Assembly: GCA_020631735.1 (NCBI GenBank) | Contig: CM036209.1 | Span: 686,743 to 750,742 of the forward strand | Source: Saccharum officinarum | Taxonomy: Eukaryota > Streptophyta > Magnoliopsida > Poales > Poaceae | DNA length: 64,000 nucleotides | Direction of reading: 5' to 3' | Shown here: piece after piece, positions 47,056 through 58,169 of the stretch | How the letters are laid out: every line of letters starts with the position of its first letter | Numbering within the stretch: the stretch's first letter is position 1 | Made by a program: the position numbers and the translations under genes | Notes under the pieces: generated by a model | Database searches by the model: none | Seen by the model: only the letters and a program-made list of their open reading frames with translations | What the model was told of the DNA's origin: nothing

Positions 47056-47571
47056 ATGGCACGTACCAAGAGGACCGCTCGCAAGTCCACTGGGGGCAGG
47101 GCACCTCGTCACCAGCTCGCTCCACGTGAGCCCCGCCCTGAGCCTACTGAGGTGGAAAGGCTGAGGGCAGAATTGGCTGAAGTGACTGCTGCCAGGAATG
47201 CAGCGCGTCAGCAACTGGAGCAAGTGATCCGTGATCGTGACCAGGAAACCCTTGCAGTCCAGAGATTGACAGTAGCACATCGCAACTGTCAACGCATGCT
47301 GGTCCATGTCATGAATCAGAGGGATGAAGCCTGGCACGAGGAGAACGTTCTGAGAGCTCGTCAGTTTGAGCTCGAACAACAGTTGGAGAATGCTGAAGAA
47401 TACAATGATAATCTTCATGAAGAAGTGCACCGCCTGAACAACCAGCTAAATCCTCTGCTGCCTAGAAATATCAACGCAGATGAGGACATGGGTTTGGGAA
47501 TCTTCATGGCTGAAAATGATGATGAAGTGGAGGTCAATGGGCCCAAGATGCCGCACCAGAAGAAGCACTAG
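47056..47571 (+). CDS. ORF0 of element B: histone H3-tail mimic plus coiled coil
   Basis: The start chosen is the ATG at 47056, just after the acceptor-like gttgctacag. An in-frame ATG at 47020 exists but would bury the motif. Residues 2-22 match histone H3 residues 1-21 at 18 of 21 positions. The differences are Q5 to R, K14 to R and K18 to H, while A1, R2, T3, K4, T6-G13, A15-R17 and Q19-A21 are kept. Removal of Met before Ala, the usual fate, would expose the same free N-terminus as H3. A long coiled coil follows (about residues 35-135, VERLRAELAEV... to LHEEVHRLNN), then an acidic region. The stop at 47569-47571 is in a Lys-rich shifted frame. One base over, an acidic tail runs to TAG at 47667-47669 (EEEDEELEPVSDEDGGEILD...), so this copy probably has a late frameshift. 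There is no histone fold. The function is unknown. The neighbours are gag and a chromodomain-bearing integrase. Confidence 0.85.
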   Translation: MARTKRTARKSTGGRAPRHQLAPREPRPEPTEVERLRAELAEVTAARNAARQQLEQVIRDRDQETLAVQRLTVAHRNCQRMLVHVMNQRDEAWHEENVLRARQFELEQQLENAEEYNDNLHEEVHRLNNQLNPLLPRNINADEDMGLGIFMAENDDEVEVNGPKMPHQKKH

Positions 47572-47671
47572 AAGAAGAGCCAGAAGAAGAAGAAGATGAG
47601 GAGTTAGAGCCTGTTAGTGATGAGGACGGCGGGGAGATCCTTGACACCGACTCTGAGGACGATGCTTAGAG

Positions 47672-48331
47672 TAGTTATCACGTAGCTATGATGTTAGGAT
47701 CGTCTTTTGTGCCTCCTGGGGTTGGAGTGAGGCTTTGTAATAACTTGACTTTTGGGATGTAAGGTCGAACCCTATGTTTCCTGGATGTTTAGTTGGAACC
47801 TGTTAATTTCGATCGCAATTGGATGTCTTATTGTGTTGCGTTCGATGATGGTGTCACGATTAGCACCCTTCGGTGCCGCGACGAAACCGAGGGCCTCCTA
47901 TGGCGCGCGACATAAGGCTGTGCTGCTTGGCACGTGCTGGTATCGAGGTGGCTAGTCATGATCCACCATGGAACTCTACCGTTGAGAAGTCTCCTTGTGG
48001 TCAGTTTGAAGTAGCCTTTCTCAGTCAACTAAAAACTTTGAAATCGAATCCAAGTACCGGGCGAAAGATCAAAAATCACGTAGATTTTAACGTAAACGGT
48101 TCAGTAACTGCTGTGCTCCTTGTGAGTGAGCCTTTATCAAAGTACATCTTGTTGGATTCCCTCGCATGATTGCGCCAATTGATCCGCTTGAATGGATTGT
48201 GCGGTTGTGATGAATTATTGTGCCATGATTATTTTGAGAAGTCTATTTCATGAAGTCAGTTTGACATATTTACAATAATTCATCTACAAACTTCCCACAT
48301 CGTCAGTGCTCATTGGCTATGCATTTTGCAG
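47672..48331 (+). other. Spacer between ORF0 and gag in element B
   Basis: About 660 bases without a recognisable gene. Early on, tttgtaataac parallels tttgtaatgaaataatg after ORF0 of element A (7039-7055). Element A's spacer then carries AATAAA near 7108, so ORF0 might have its own poly(A) site. The spacer ends with the acceptor-like gcattttgcag directly before the gag ATG. Confidence 0.4.
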
Positions 48332-51300
48332 ATGTCGTACAATCTTCGTCGGGGTCGTGGCAATGAGGATGAGGAACAGCCACCCCCTCCGCCACCACCT
48401 ACCCCGGCTGAGTTGATGCAGACCGTGGTCGAAGGGCAGCGCATGCTGGCAGATGCTATGCGCCAGCTTGCCAACCGGGAGGCTCGTCATGGCCGCCAGG
48501 GCCCAGAACCCAATCAGTACAGTGATTTCAAGGACTTTCTTGATACTAAGCCCCCGCTCTTTAAGGAGGCGGAGGAACCACTGCAAGCTGATGAGTGGTT
48601 GAACACTATTGAACAAAAGTTTCGTCTGCTTCGCTTGACTGATGAGCTAAAGACTGAATATGCTTCTCACCAACTACATGGTCCAGCGGGTATTTGGTGG
48701 AGCCACTATCGTTCCACACTGCCTGCAAATGTCCCTATTGCTTGGGACCAGTTCAAGGCCGCATTCCGTGGGAACTATATTCCTCCAGGTCTTATGGCTA
48801 TCAAGCACACAGAATTTATGAGGCTGTCGCAGGGCAATAAAAGCTTGACTGAATATCTGCAATCCTTCAACAACCTGGCAAGGTATGCCACAGAGTTTGT
48901 GGATACCGATTCCAAGAAAATTGCTAGCTTTAAAAGAGGCCTCGGCCCAAAGCTGATGAAGACTATGGGCACTAGCAAGTGCACTACCTTCAATGAATTT
49001 ATCAGTGATGCTCTGACTCAAGAGAACAATAACTCTATCTATGCTGCTTCTAAGAGCCGCAAGAGGGCACTTGAGGCAGGTGCTTCACAGTCTCGAGCTC
49101 CAGCTGCCCCGAGGGCTCCTCCTCGCCCTCCTGCCACAAGTGCTAAGTTCCGTCCTCCGCAAAAGAAGGCGCCAGTGAAGACTGGGTTTCGCAAGGCATA
49201 TACAGTGGCTCTGCCAAAGAGTAATTCGGGCCAAGGCAGCTCCAGTGTCCCTCCTAGCAACATGCCTTGCTGGAACTGCAACAAGCCAGGCCATTGGTCC
49301 AGGAACTGCCTTACCCTAAGAAGAATGTCAACCAAGGTGGCCGTCAAGGGCACGCTCATTATAACAGTATTGAGGAAATCCCATCTGGTGAGGTTGTCAC
49401 TGCTGGTAAGTTCCTAGTTGACCAACATCCTGCAGTGGTACTTTTTGATTCGGGTGCTTCGCATTCCTTTATCAGTCCTAAGTTTGCATCAGAGTTTGCA
49501 CACAAATTGCATACTGTTGAAGGTGGGGGTTATTGTATTAGCGCAGCAAGTGGGAATATTTCCACAAATAAAGTAGTGGGGAATCTTGAGCTTGAGATAG
49601 AAGGGCGAAAGTACTCGCTTGCCTTAGTGGTTTTGCCGGGCTTAGGCATAGATGTTATTTTGGGCATGAATTGGATGAGTCAGAATGGGGTACTCATTGA
49701 TACATCCACTCGGGTAGTTATGCTCAGAGATCCTACAGATCAAAAGGGTTTTCTGGTACAACTTCCCAGAAAAGTTGATTTGTCTGGGGAAGTTCATGCT
49801 GTGCAAGCAAAGGCGTTGGCCGAAATTCCAGTAGTAAATGAGTTTCCGGACGTTTTTCCCGATGATTTGCCGGGGCTCCCTCCGGATCGGGATGTGGAAT
49901 TTAAAATTGAGTTGTTGCCTGGCACGGCTCCCATCTCTAGGAGACCTTATAGGATGCCTCCGAATGAACTAGCTGAACTTAAGGTGCAATTGAATGAACT
50001 TTTGAAGAAGGGGTTGATTCGTCCTAGTTCGTCGCCGTGGGGATGTCCTGCTATCTTTGTAAAGAAGAAGGATCAGTCGTTGCGGATGTGCGTAGATTAT
50101 AGACCTCTCAATGCAGTCACTGTCAAAAATAAGTACCCTCTACCACGTATCGACATCTTGTTCGATCAGTTGTCTAAAGCTAAAGTTTTCTCCAAGATCG
50201 ATCTAAGATCTGGCTACCATCAAATTAAAATCCGCCCGGAAGATGTTCCAAAGACAGCCTTTTCTACCAGATACGGTCTTTATGAGTATCTTGTTATGTC
50301 TTTCGGCTTGACAAATGCCCCCGCACACTTTATGTACTTGATGAATTCGGTGTTTATGCCCGAATTGGACAAGTTTGTGGTGGTATTTATTGATGACATC
50401 CTGATATATTCTGTAAATGAGGAAGATCACGCTGAACATCTGCGTATAGTCCTCACAAGACTGCGTGAACATCAACTATATGCAAAGTTCAGTAAGTGCG
50501 AATTCTGGCTTCGAGAAGTACCTTTCCTTGGGCATGTGTTGTCCGATGGAGGAATTATGGTGGACCCCGCCAAGGTACAAGAAGTACTGAACTGGAAGGC
50601 TCCTATCTCGGTTCACGAGGTCCGGAGTTTTCTTGGTTTGGCTGGCTATTATCGTCGCTTCATCCCGGATTTCTCCAAAATAGCCAAGCCAATGACTCGG
50701 TTGCTGCAAAAAGACACCAGGTTTGTCTGGACTCCTGAGTGTGATGCGGCTTTTCACCAACTGCGAACCCTCCTAACCTCAGCTCCGGTTTTGGCACAAC
50801 CGGATATCGAGAAACCATTTGATGTTTATTGTGATGCCTCAGGCATAGGTTTGGGAGGTGTTCTGATGCAGGAAGGCCGAGTAATTGCATATACCTCTCG
50901 ACAACTTCGGAAGCATGAGGCGAATTATCCAACGCATGACTTAGAACTCGCCGCAGTTGTTCATGCTTTGAAAGCCTGGCGGCACTATCTGTTGGGCAAT
51001 GTTTGCAATATCTACACAGACCACAAAAGCCTCAAATACATCTTCACCCAACCCGAGTTAAATATGCGTCAAAGAAGATGGCTCGAGTTGATTAAGGATT
51101 ATAACCTTCAAGTGCACTATCATCCTGGCAAGGCAAATGTGGTTGCGGATGCTTTAAGCCGTAAGTCTCATTGCCATTCCCTAGTTGAAACTGATTTTCA
51201 TCGATCTCGCCTTCTACATCCAGCAGTCTTGTACAACATCACTGTCAGTTGTACTCTCAAAAGCAGAATTATTGAGCTCCAAAAGACTGACACTGGTATA

Positions 51301-52737
51301 TTCCACATCAAGCGTAAGATGAAAGAGCAAGAAACTACACAGTTCAGGGTAGATGAAGAGGGTGTACTATGGTTCAAGGATAGGTTAGTTGTGCCTAAGG
51401 ACCGAGAGCTTAGAAATGATATTATGTCTGAAGCACACTCCTCTAAGTTGTCCATCCATCCTGGTAGCAATAAGATGTATTATGATTTGAAGCCATACTA
51501 TTGGTGGACCAAGATGCGGAAAGAGATAGCTGCATATGTGGCTAGGTGTGACACCTGCTGTAGAGTTAAAGCTGTGCACATGAAAGCTGGGTTGCTTCAA
51601 CCACTTTCTATCCCAGGTTGGAAATGGGAAGAGATAAGTATGGATTTCATTGTCGGTCTTCCTCCTACTGTCAAAAATCATAACTCCATCTGGGTAATTG
51701 TGGATCGTTTGACCAAATCAGCTCACTTCATTCCAGTTAGAGTGGACTATCGTCCCACTGACTATGCTGAGTTGTACTTCAATCAGATAGTCCGGCTCCA
51801 TGGGATACCTCGTACTATCATATCTGACCGTGGTCCCCAGTTCACTGCTCGCTTTTGGGAGCACTTGCATCACCTTCTGGGAACCAAGTTAGTGAGAAGC
51901 TCTGCTTATCACCCCCAGACATCAGGACAGACGGAACGGGTTAACCAAATCTTGGAAGATCTGTTGCGGGCATGTGTCATTTCATCCAAGGGTTCTTGGG
52001 AAAAATGGTTACCTCTAGCCGAAGTTTTCGTACAATAATAGTTATCAAGAGAGTATTAAGATGGCTCCATTCGAAGCTTTGTACGGTCGTAAGTGTAGAA
52101 CTCCACTAAACTGGGTAGAAGCTGGTGAAAGGAGGTATTATGGTATTGATTTTGTTCATGAAGCTGAGGAACAAGTCCGTACCATCCAAAAACATATGGC
52201 TGCAGCCCAAGCTAGACAGAAAAGTTATGCTGATCGTCGTAGAAAACCGCTCGAGTTTGAAGTTGGAGACTTCGTTTATCTGAAAGTTTCTCCAATGAAG
52301 AGTGTCCAACGTTTTGGTGTTAAGCGGAAACTTGCGCCAAGATACGTGGGTCCTTTCCAAATCATAGGCAAGAGTGGAGCTGTTGCGTACAAAATCCAGT
52401 TACCTCCTGAAATGAGTGCCATATTCAACGTCTTCCATGTATCTCAGCTCAAAAAGTGTCTTCGAGTTCCTGAGGAAAGAGTCCCTTTAGGAGATATCAG
52501 GCTGGAATCCGATCTAACTTACGAAGAAAAGCCAGTCCGAGTGATCGATACTCAGGAACGAGTGACTAGAAGCAAAGTGGTTAAGTGGTATAAAGTAATG
52601 TGGAGTAATCAGGGTAGTGAAAGTGACGCTACATGGGAACGGAAGACTATTTGCGGGATGGTTATAAGGAATTCTATGAAAAATGGTACGCTTTCCAAAT
52701 CTCGGGACGAGATTTTTATAAGGGGGGAGGGCTGTAA
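48332..52737 (+). pseudogene. gag-pol of element B, with three frame breaks
   Basis: Gag starts at ATG 48332 (MSYNLRRGRG, then a Pro run) and has the capsid region (QFKAAFRGNYIP) and the CCHC knuckle [14 protein letters not shown] near 49265-49310. The frame shifts by one base at about 49309, right after the knuckle. Pol then runs to 52038 with protease ([10 protein letters not shown]), RT with FVVVFIDD, RNase H (YCDASG, TDHKS), the integrase HHCC and all three D-D-E regions ([25 protein letters not shown]). A second break at about 52025 follows the integrase Glu region. A third at about 52638 cuts the chromodomain-like end (VVKWYKVMW...DATWER). The frame past it reads through the polypurine tract and stops at TAA 52735-52737, inside the LTR. 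As it stands it cannot make a full polyprotein. Confidence 0.9.
52719..52732 (+). other. Polypurine tract of element B
   Basis: aaggggggagggc, directly before the TG that opens the 3' LTR at 52733. It is preceded by tctcgggacgagatttt, as in element A. Confidence 0.8.
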
Positions 52738-55700
52738 CACCTCAGGTGTTTAGCTCCATAATTGCATTGCATTGCATGAGCATAAGCATGCATCATTTCA
52801 TGTTAATTCATGTGGTTGCAACAAATGTGATTTGTTTTTAAAGTTTTGTTTGACTCACATCATGTGACACTAGGGAGTTGGTGTAACTAAAGGGTAGAGT
52901 AGCTAATTATATCTCACAACACCTTAGTTATACTTAGGGTCACTCATGGAGCAAGGTTCATGTTGACCAAAATCACCAAAATGCCCTCCAAGGTGTAGTT
53001 GACCACCATTTAGCCCTAGGATGCTCTAGTTTGACCAATTAAAAAGTCCAGCTTAGAGACCTTGCATGGAGGAGCACCCTTAAGCAAAGTTGTAGAGAAT
53101 TTCATAAGGAACAAAAGTTCTAATATGGCCATCTCATGAAAATGATCAGAACATGCTCAAAAATGGCCCACAAGTCAGTATTAGAGGCTGTTTGGGACTT
53201 AGCAATTTTGGCTAAGTGTGAAGCTGAAAACCGTTTCACTGTACCTCACTTTGGCAACTTGTAACTCACAAACTAGGCCAAACCAGTCTTTGAGCCAATT
53301 GACAAAGTTGTTGTCCACACATAGCTCTACAACATTGTCAATATCACCATCACCTAGTTCTAAATGGTTTAGGAGTTATGGTGTCTTGAAAATAGGGTTT
53401 CAGTCGGGTTCACTGACTGAAAACACGTTTCAGTTTCCAAGTACACCACTTTGGAGCTCTGTAGTTTCAAATCCAGGCCGAACCAGTCCAAACTCCAATT
53501 GACAAACTTGTAGCCCTCATGTAGCTCTACAATTTTGGTATTGTCATCTTCTGCTAACTCGAGATGGATTAGGAGATAATCTGCATCAAACTTGCTCTGT
53601 CAGTCGCTGAATGCCGGTTTCGTTTCAGTCGGTCAGAGCAGCGTGGCCGACCGGCCGCAGGCCGTCGTCGACGCGTGGCCGCGCGGTGGCAGCCGTACGC
53701 CGGCCGTGGCCCCACCAGTCTGACCGCGAGGGCTTCAAGGGCGCCACGATGCCGCCCCAACCTCATTCGCGCCTCTGCCCTCTCTCTTGCTCCTCCCGAG
53801 CTCAGGTGAACGCCCCGAGCCGCATCGCCGCCGCGTGCCTTGTCGCGGCCGTGAGAGCTCGCCGCCATACTCCTACCGGCCAAATCAACACCCTCACACC
53901 ACCACACTGCCCTGCACCTCCTCGACCAACCCGTGACATCAATCGAGCCCAAGGTGAGCTGCATTGTCGCTTCCGCCCGTTCCAAATGTCACCGGAGCTC
54001 CGCCGTGGTTGAGAGTCACCGTGGCCAGCACCGCACCACACTCCTCCGTCTTCCCTCGCTCACGGTCCCTCTTCCCCTGCACACCTAGATGCTCGAGTGA
54101 TGACGCTACCGCCAGTCTCGGTCCGGTCAAGCCGGAACACGGCCACACACTGCCCGCCATGGCCGACGGCCAGGTGCTCACGCGGCCAAGCTGCTCCACC
54201 CCATCCCAATCCGTTTGAGTAACCTCGGAAAGTCCGCCAGGGTTCCAGGAAGCGGGCGCACCCCTCTGCCGGCCATCTAGCGGCCGGAGCACGCCAGCGT
54301 ACCGCCACGCGTTCGCTGCCGTCCGCCCTCACCGTCGGCAAGGGTACTCCGGCGTGGTAGAGTTGGGAAAAAGTACATGCCTAGATGCAGTTTGGAGTGG
54401 AGAGCACGGTGGTATGCTCGGCTTGGCCAGGGGAGCCACCGGCGGCGTGAATCCGCTGGCCGGAGCTCTCGGCTCGCCGCTCCCCTGTCCCCCTCTCGCT
54501 GACAGCGGCCCCACCCTGGCAGACGCGCGCGCGGGCGGGAGGCCGAGCGGGCCGCACCACTCGAGCTGGGCCGCGCTGGCGGGTCGGCCGACCCAGTGCC
54601 TTTTTGATTTTTGGAAAATCCAGTTTCTTATTTTTTTTCATAGATTTGATTGATGTTTGTGATTTTCTTAGTTAGGGTTTTGTAGATCCAAAAATGGTGA
54701 CCCAAATTTTGTTGGGTTCCAAATAAAGTGTAGGATCTAGGAAAAATATCAAATGCTTATGGGATGTTTAGTTTGCTAGATATTTAAATAGGTCTTTGAA
54801 ATGTGTTTTAAATCACATGCAAACTTGTTTAAATTATATCTCGAGTTTCAGTGTTCCAAAAATTATGAAATTTGGTGGGTAGACTAATTTATACTTTCTC
54901 TAGCTCTGGTAAAAATTTGGGCAGTAGTGCTTAAGTACTTTTCAAGTTATAATGCTATCTTGTTATTTTAAGAAATAATTAAATGAATTTTTGTAATTTT
55001 TCTACATGTGCAATGTTCATATAACTTTTTGGAGAATGTCTTGGTACCCTAGAGTGTCCAAGAAAATTAGGAAATCTGTTGTTTGACACTTTTTACTATG
55101 CCTTGTTATTTATACAAAAATCAGTCTTTTTTGCTTGGGAATTTTGTGTAGAAAGTTCCTGTGAATAAATTTAGTTCAAATTTTTACAGTAGCCTCTTTT
55201 TGGGTCAGAGAGTCTCCTGTAATTTTTGTAGAATTTTAGGAGCAGTTTACATATATGTTTGAAATTCCACTTAATTACTTAAGTAAATTAAGAAATGAAT
55301 TTAAATAAATATTTTAGGTGGGCACACCTTACTTTCTGGTGTTTTTGTGACCTTTGTGAACTTGTAGTAGTATTAGTTTGGTCTTAGAGAATGTTTGCCA
55401 CATAAATAATTATTTAATCTTTGCAATTCTAGGTTTTCTGGACAGCTGGTAGTATCTTTGGGTTTGACCCTTAATAAAAGTGGTTGCTGGAAAACTTGTA
55501 AATACCAAAGTTAGAGTAAACTTGATAAATTAGCTTGTGTCAAAATGTGGGAGCATTTGGCTTAGTAGTTTAGGAGTTATTGCTGTTTTAAGTGACAGTC
55601 CAGAATTGACTGCTCTCTGTTTGGGGAGGACAGATTCTGGAACTTTGGAATTTCGACTAGGTAAACTTTGGAATTTAGTGTTGTGGTCTGAAAACATTTT

Positions 55701-57571
55701 GTGGTACATTTCTTAAGCTTTCCAGATTGTCTTAGATCATATCTTTTGGATTTGGGAATCTCCAGTTATGTTAGAAACAAGTAGCTGCTGTCCAGAATGT
55801 CTTACCGTGATATTTTGGGTTGGATGTGGTAACCTAAATAATGTCACTCTTGTGTTTGTTAGGTGTTAGGGCCTTAACCGAAGATGAACAACTATATCTT
55901 AGGTTGGGTAGATTAGGTAAGTACTTCTCCACCGGAGAAGAGATTTGCACGTACTGATAAAGTAACTTGATTAGATTATTATATTTTATTTCTGAAATGC
56001 ATTTCATTCCGAGCATGTTGCACCATTATGCACCCATGATATTTATTGTGCACTCATGCAATAGGTGTTCCAGAGGGGGTAACTCTCCTCGAATTCGAGT
56101 CTGTGATTCCGGAGGAAATCCAGGACCAGCCGGAGCAGCTAGAGGAACCAACCGACGACGAAGCTCCTGCCGAAGATCTACCTGAGTGTCCTGATCACCG
56201 GCCTTCGACCTTTCTGAAAGGCAAGCCCCGGTGCATGCTGAACCTACTGATTTATAAATTAATCTTGAGTACTTTTAATTGTTTACTGCATTAAGTTGTA
56301 GGAGTTATATGAAAACACTTGTTGCATTATACCTGTCCTTGTCCAGATATCGTACTTAATCCTATATTAGGTTTAGGCACGTGTCAATGCTTAGCCTGCT
56401 TAGTACGGTAGAAGTCGGGTGATTTTGGTCATCCGCGAGATGTAGGAAGGAGTCACGAGTGGCTTTATGGCTATCGTGGATGGAACCATGCTTAAAAATG
56501 AAATTGAGACCGGGCGGGAGTTCGATAGTACAGCCGCAAGACACTTCACGTCTTGGGTGTGGAGCTATGCCTGTCTGAGTCGTTTAAGGACCGATTCGCT
56601 GTACGTCCTTGAGTCATGTTGAACGCAGTCTAACACTTAGTTGGCCGGATAAGTCGTTCCGACCGCGAAGCCGAGTAATGTGGTTCAGGCTGGGAATCGA
56701 ATGGTAGGTTGCTTCTTGGAGGAGAGAAAGGATGTGCTTGGGGACATTGGCGTTAGACCAAGGGGGGTTAGAGTCCCTATCACCTGGCAGAGTGTCGCCC
56801 TTGGGGTCGCGATATTATTCGGATCCGCGATTCCTGAATCATATGAAACGGTGGCCTGTGCGACTCTGGCAGGGGTCTGCACGGTGAGTGTTAGAAATAC
56901 CCCTCCAGCTGGATAGGAATTCGATTCGAATCGCCGTCGCTCCCGGTTAGTGAGCACTTGACTTGAGCAGCGGCAACGTAGATCTCATTAAATGAACCGG
57001 TGGTTAAGGGAATGATACAATGTTACCACAATTCATACCTGCTCTGGATATAATGATGATAATTGTTTGATTATAATCAAGTGCATGTTTAGTACAGGTG
57101 CTAAAATAGATGACAGGTAAATGCTAAAATATACTGCTAGTATAGGCTATAAGAGTTTCAATTACTTATGCCTTTATGCAAAATATTATGTCAGCTAGCC
57201 TCTTGTGTAAGCCTTGCATAATCCTTGGTGTCATCTTATTTCTGGTTTTCGACGGGTAAGTCTAGCTGAGTACATTCCAGTACTCAGGGTTTTATTCCCT
57301 CCTGTTGCAGATGATATGCTCTACCAGGCTTCTGCAAAAATTGTCTCCACCCTGCGGGTGACGAAGACTAGATCACTTGGGCGTGATCATCTTTTATGTA
57401 CTTTCCTGATGCTTTTGTGGATGTTGATCAACAAGACTGGCAGTAGTTAAACAATTGGTGTGTGTTTGCTTCCGCTACTTTTATAAACTTGGTTTGTAAT
57501 ATTTGCGACTCCGTGTGTGTAAACTTATTTCGGAACTACTTGTGAAATGTAACGTATGATGTTATATGTTG
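52733..57571 (+). repeat. 3' LTR of element B, right end in gap
   Basis: It starts TGTAACACCTCAGGTG and aligns along its length with the split 5' LTR. By comparison with 46131-46284, only about 150 bases are missing in the gap, so the full LTR is close to 5 kb. ORFs in its GC-rich zone (53560-54650) are on both strands and are not conserved in frame with the 5' copy. Confidence 0.92.
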
Positions 57572-57671
57572 NNNNNNNNNNNNNNNNNNNNNNNNNNNNN
57601 NNNNNNNNNNNNNNNNNNNNNNNNNNNNNNNNNNNNNNNNNNNNNNNNNNNNNNNNNNNNNNNNNNNNNNN
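57572..57671. other. Assembly gap (100 N)
   Basis: Placeholder of unknown size. It hides the end of LTR B, any target duplication and its junction with element E. Confidence 0.97.
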
Positions 57672-57987
57672 GGGGACCTAGTGCTTCGCCTTAGACAAGA
57701 CAACAGGGTCCGCCACAAGGCTAACGCCACCATGGGAAGGCCCGTTCGTCGTCACAGAAGTACTCCAACCCGGCACCAACAAGCTGGCCACTATAGACAG
57801 CAAAGTCTTTACCAACGCTTGGAACATCGAACAACCACTTGAAAAACTTTACGAAAAGTTATCCACCCGAGCCCTCCGACGGCGACTAAGAAATGCGGGT
57901 GCGTTAGAGCACGAGAACCTCTCGGGTCGAGTTAATCGGACTGCGAAAGGCCTACGCCTCTATGGCTATTGTACCCTCGCCCATTAA
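57672..57987 (+). pseudogene. Integrase C-terminus of element E
   Basis: The first frame reads GDLVLRLRQDN. After a one-base shift near 57720 the next reads PPWEGPFVVTEVLQPGTNKL and then NAWNIEQ. This is the GPF-type module and tail of a gypsy integrase, PPWEGPF with the WN(I/H)E..L ending being characteristic of Tat elements. The frame stops at TAA 57985-57987. It is broken and partial. Confidence 0.75.
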
Positions 57988-58169
57988 CCCCGACCTAGGG
58001 GACCAAACCCGACTCTAAATGCCACAGGCCTAGGCTCACTACGAGGATCGGGGCAAACACGTAAAAACTTAAAACGAAAGATAAAATACAAGTTTTAAAG
58101 GGGTCCCGAGGGCCACGGACTTGTTTAATATCCTAAGTTTTTACACGGGCACATTGCCCAACACCTTTT

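Larger units (their letters stand above)
33599..57571 (+). mobile_element. Element B: Tekay-like Ty3/gypsy chromovirus, interrupted by element C
   Basis: It comprises a 5' LTR split by an insertion (33599-34105 and 42170-46284), a primer-binding-like site, a leader, ORF0 with a histone H3-tail mimic (47056-47571), a gag-pol region (48332-52737, frame-broken) and a 3' LTR (52733-57571, entering a gap). ORF0, the RT core and the integrase closely resemble those of element A, so A and B belong to related families. The two B LTRs differ by eye at several percent of positions, more than those of the nested element C. This agrees with B being older than C. Confidence 0.9.

Noticed and set aside
47056..47571. 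Calling ORF0 a histone H3 gene
   Set aside because: Similarity stops after about 21 residues. No histone fold follows, and the protein continues as a coiled coil in a retrotransposon context shared with element A.
44624..47669. Fusion of the LTR acidic exons to the H3 mimic by splicing
   Set aside because: Joining the donor at 44779 to the acceptor at 47055 puts ORF0 out of frame, and it would also bury the free N-terminus.
48326..49417. Programmed frameshift between gag and pol in element B
   Set aside because: Element A has no shift at this place, no slippery heptamer is evident, and B has other random breaks, so mutation is the simpler reading.
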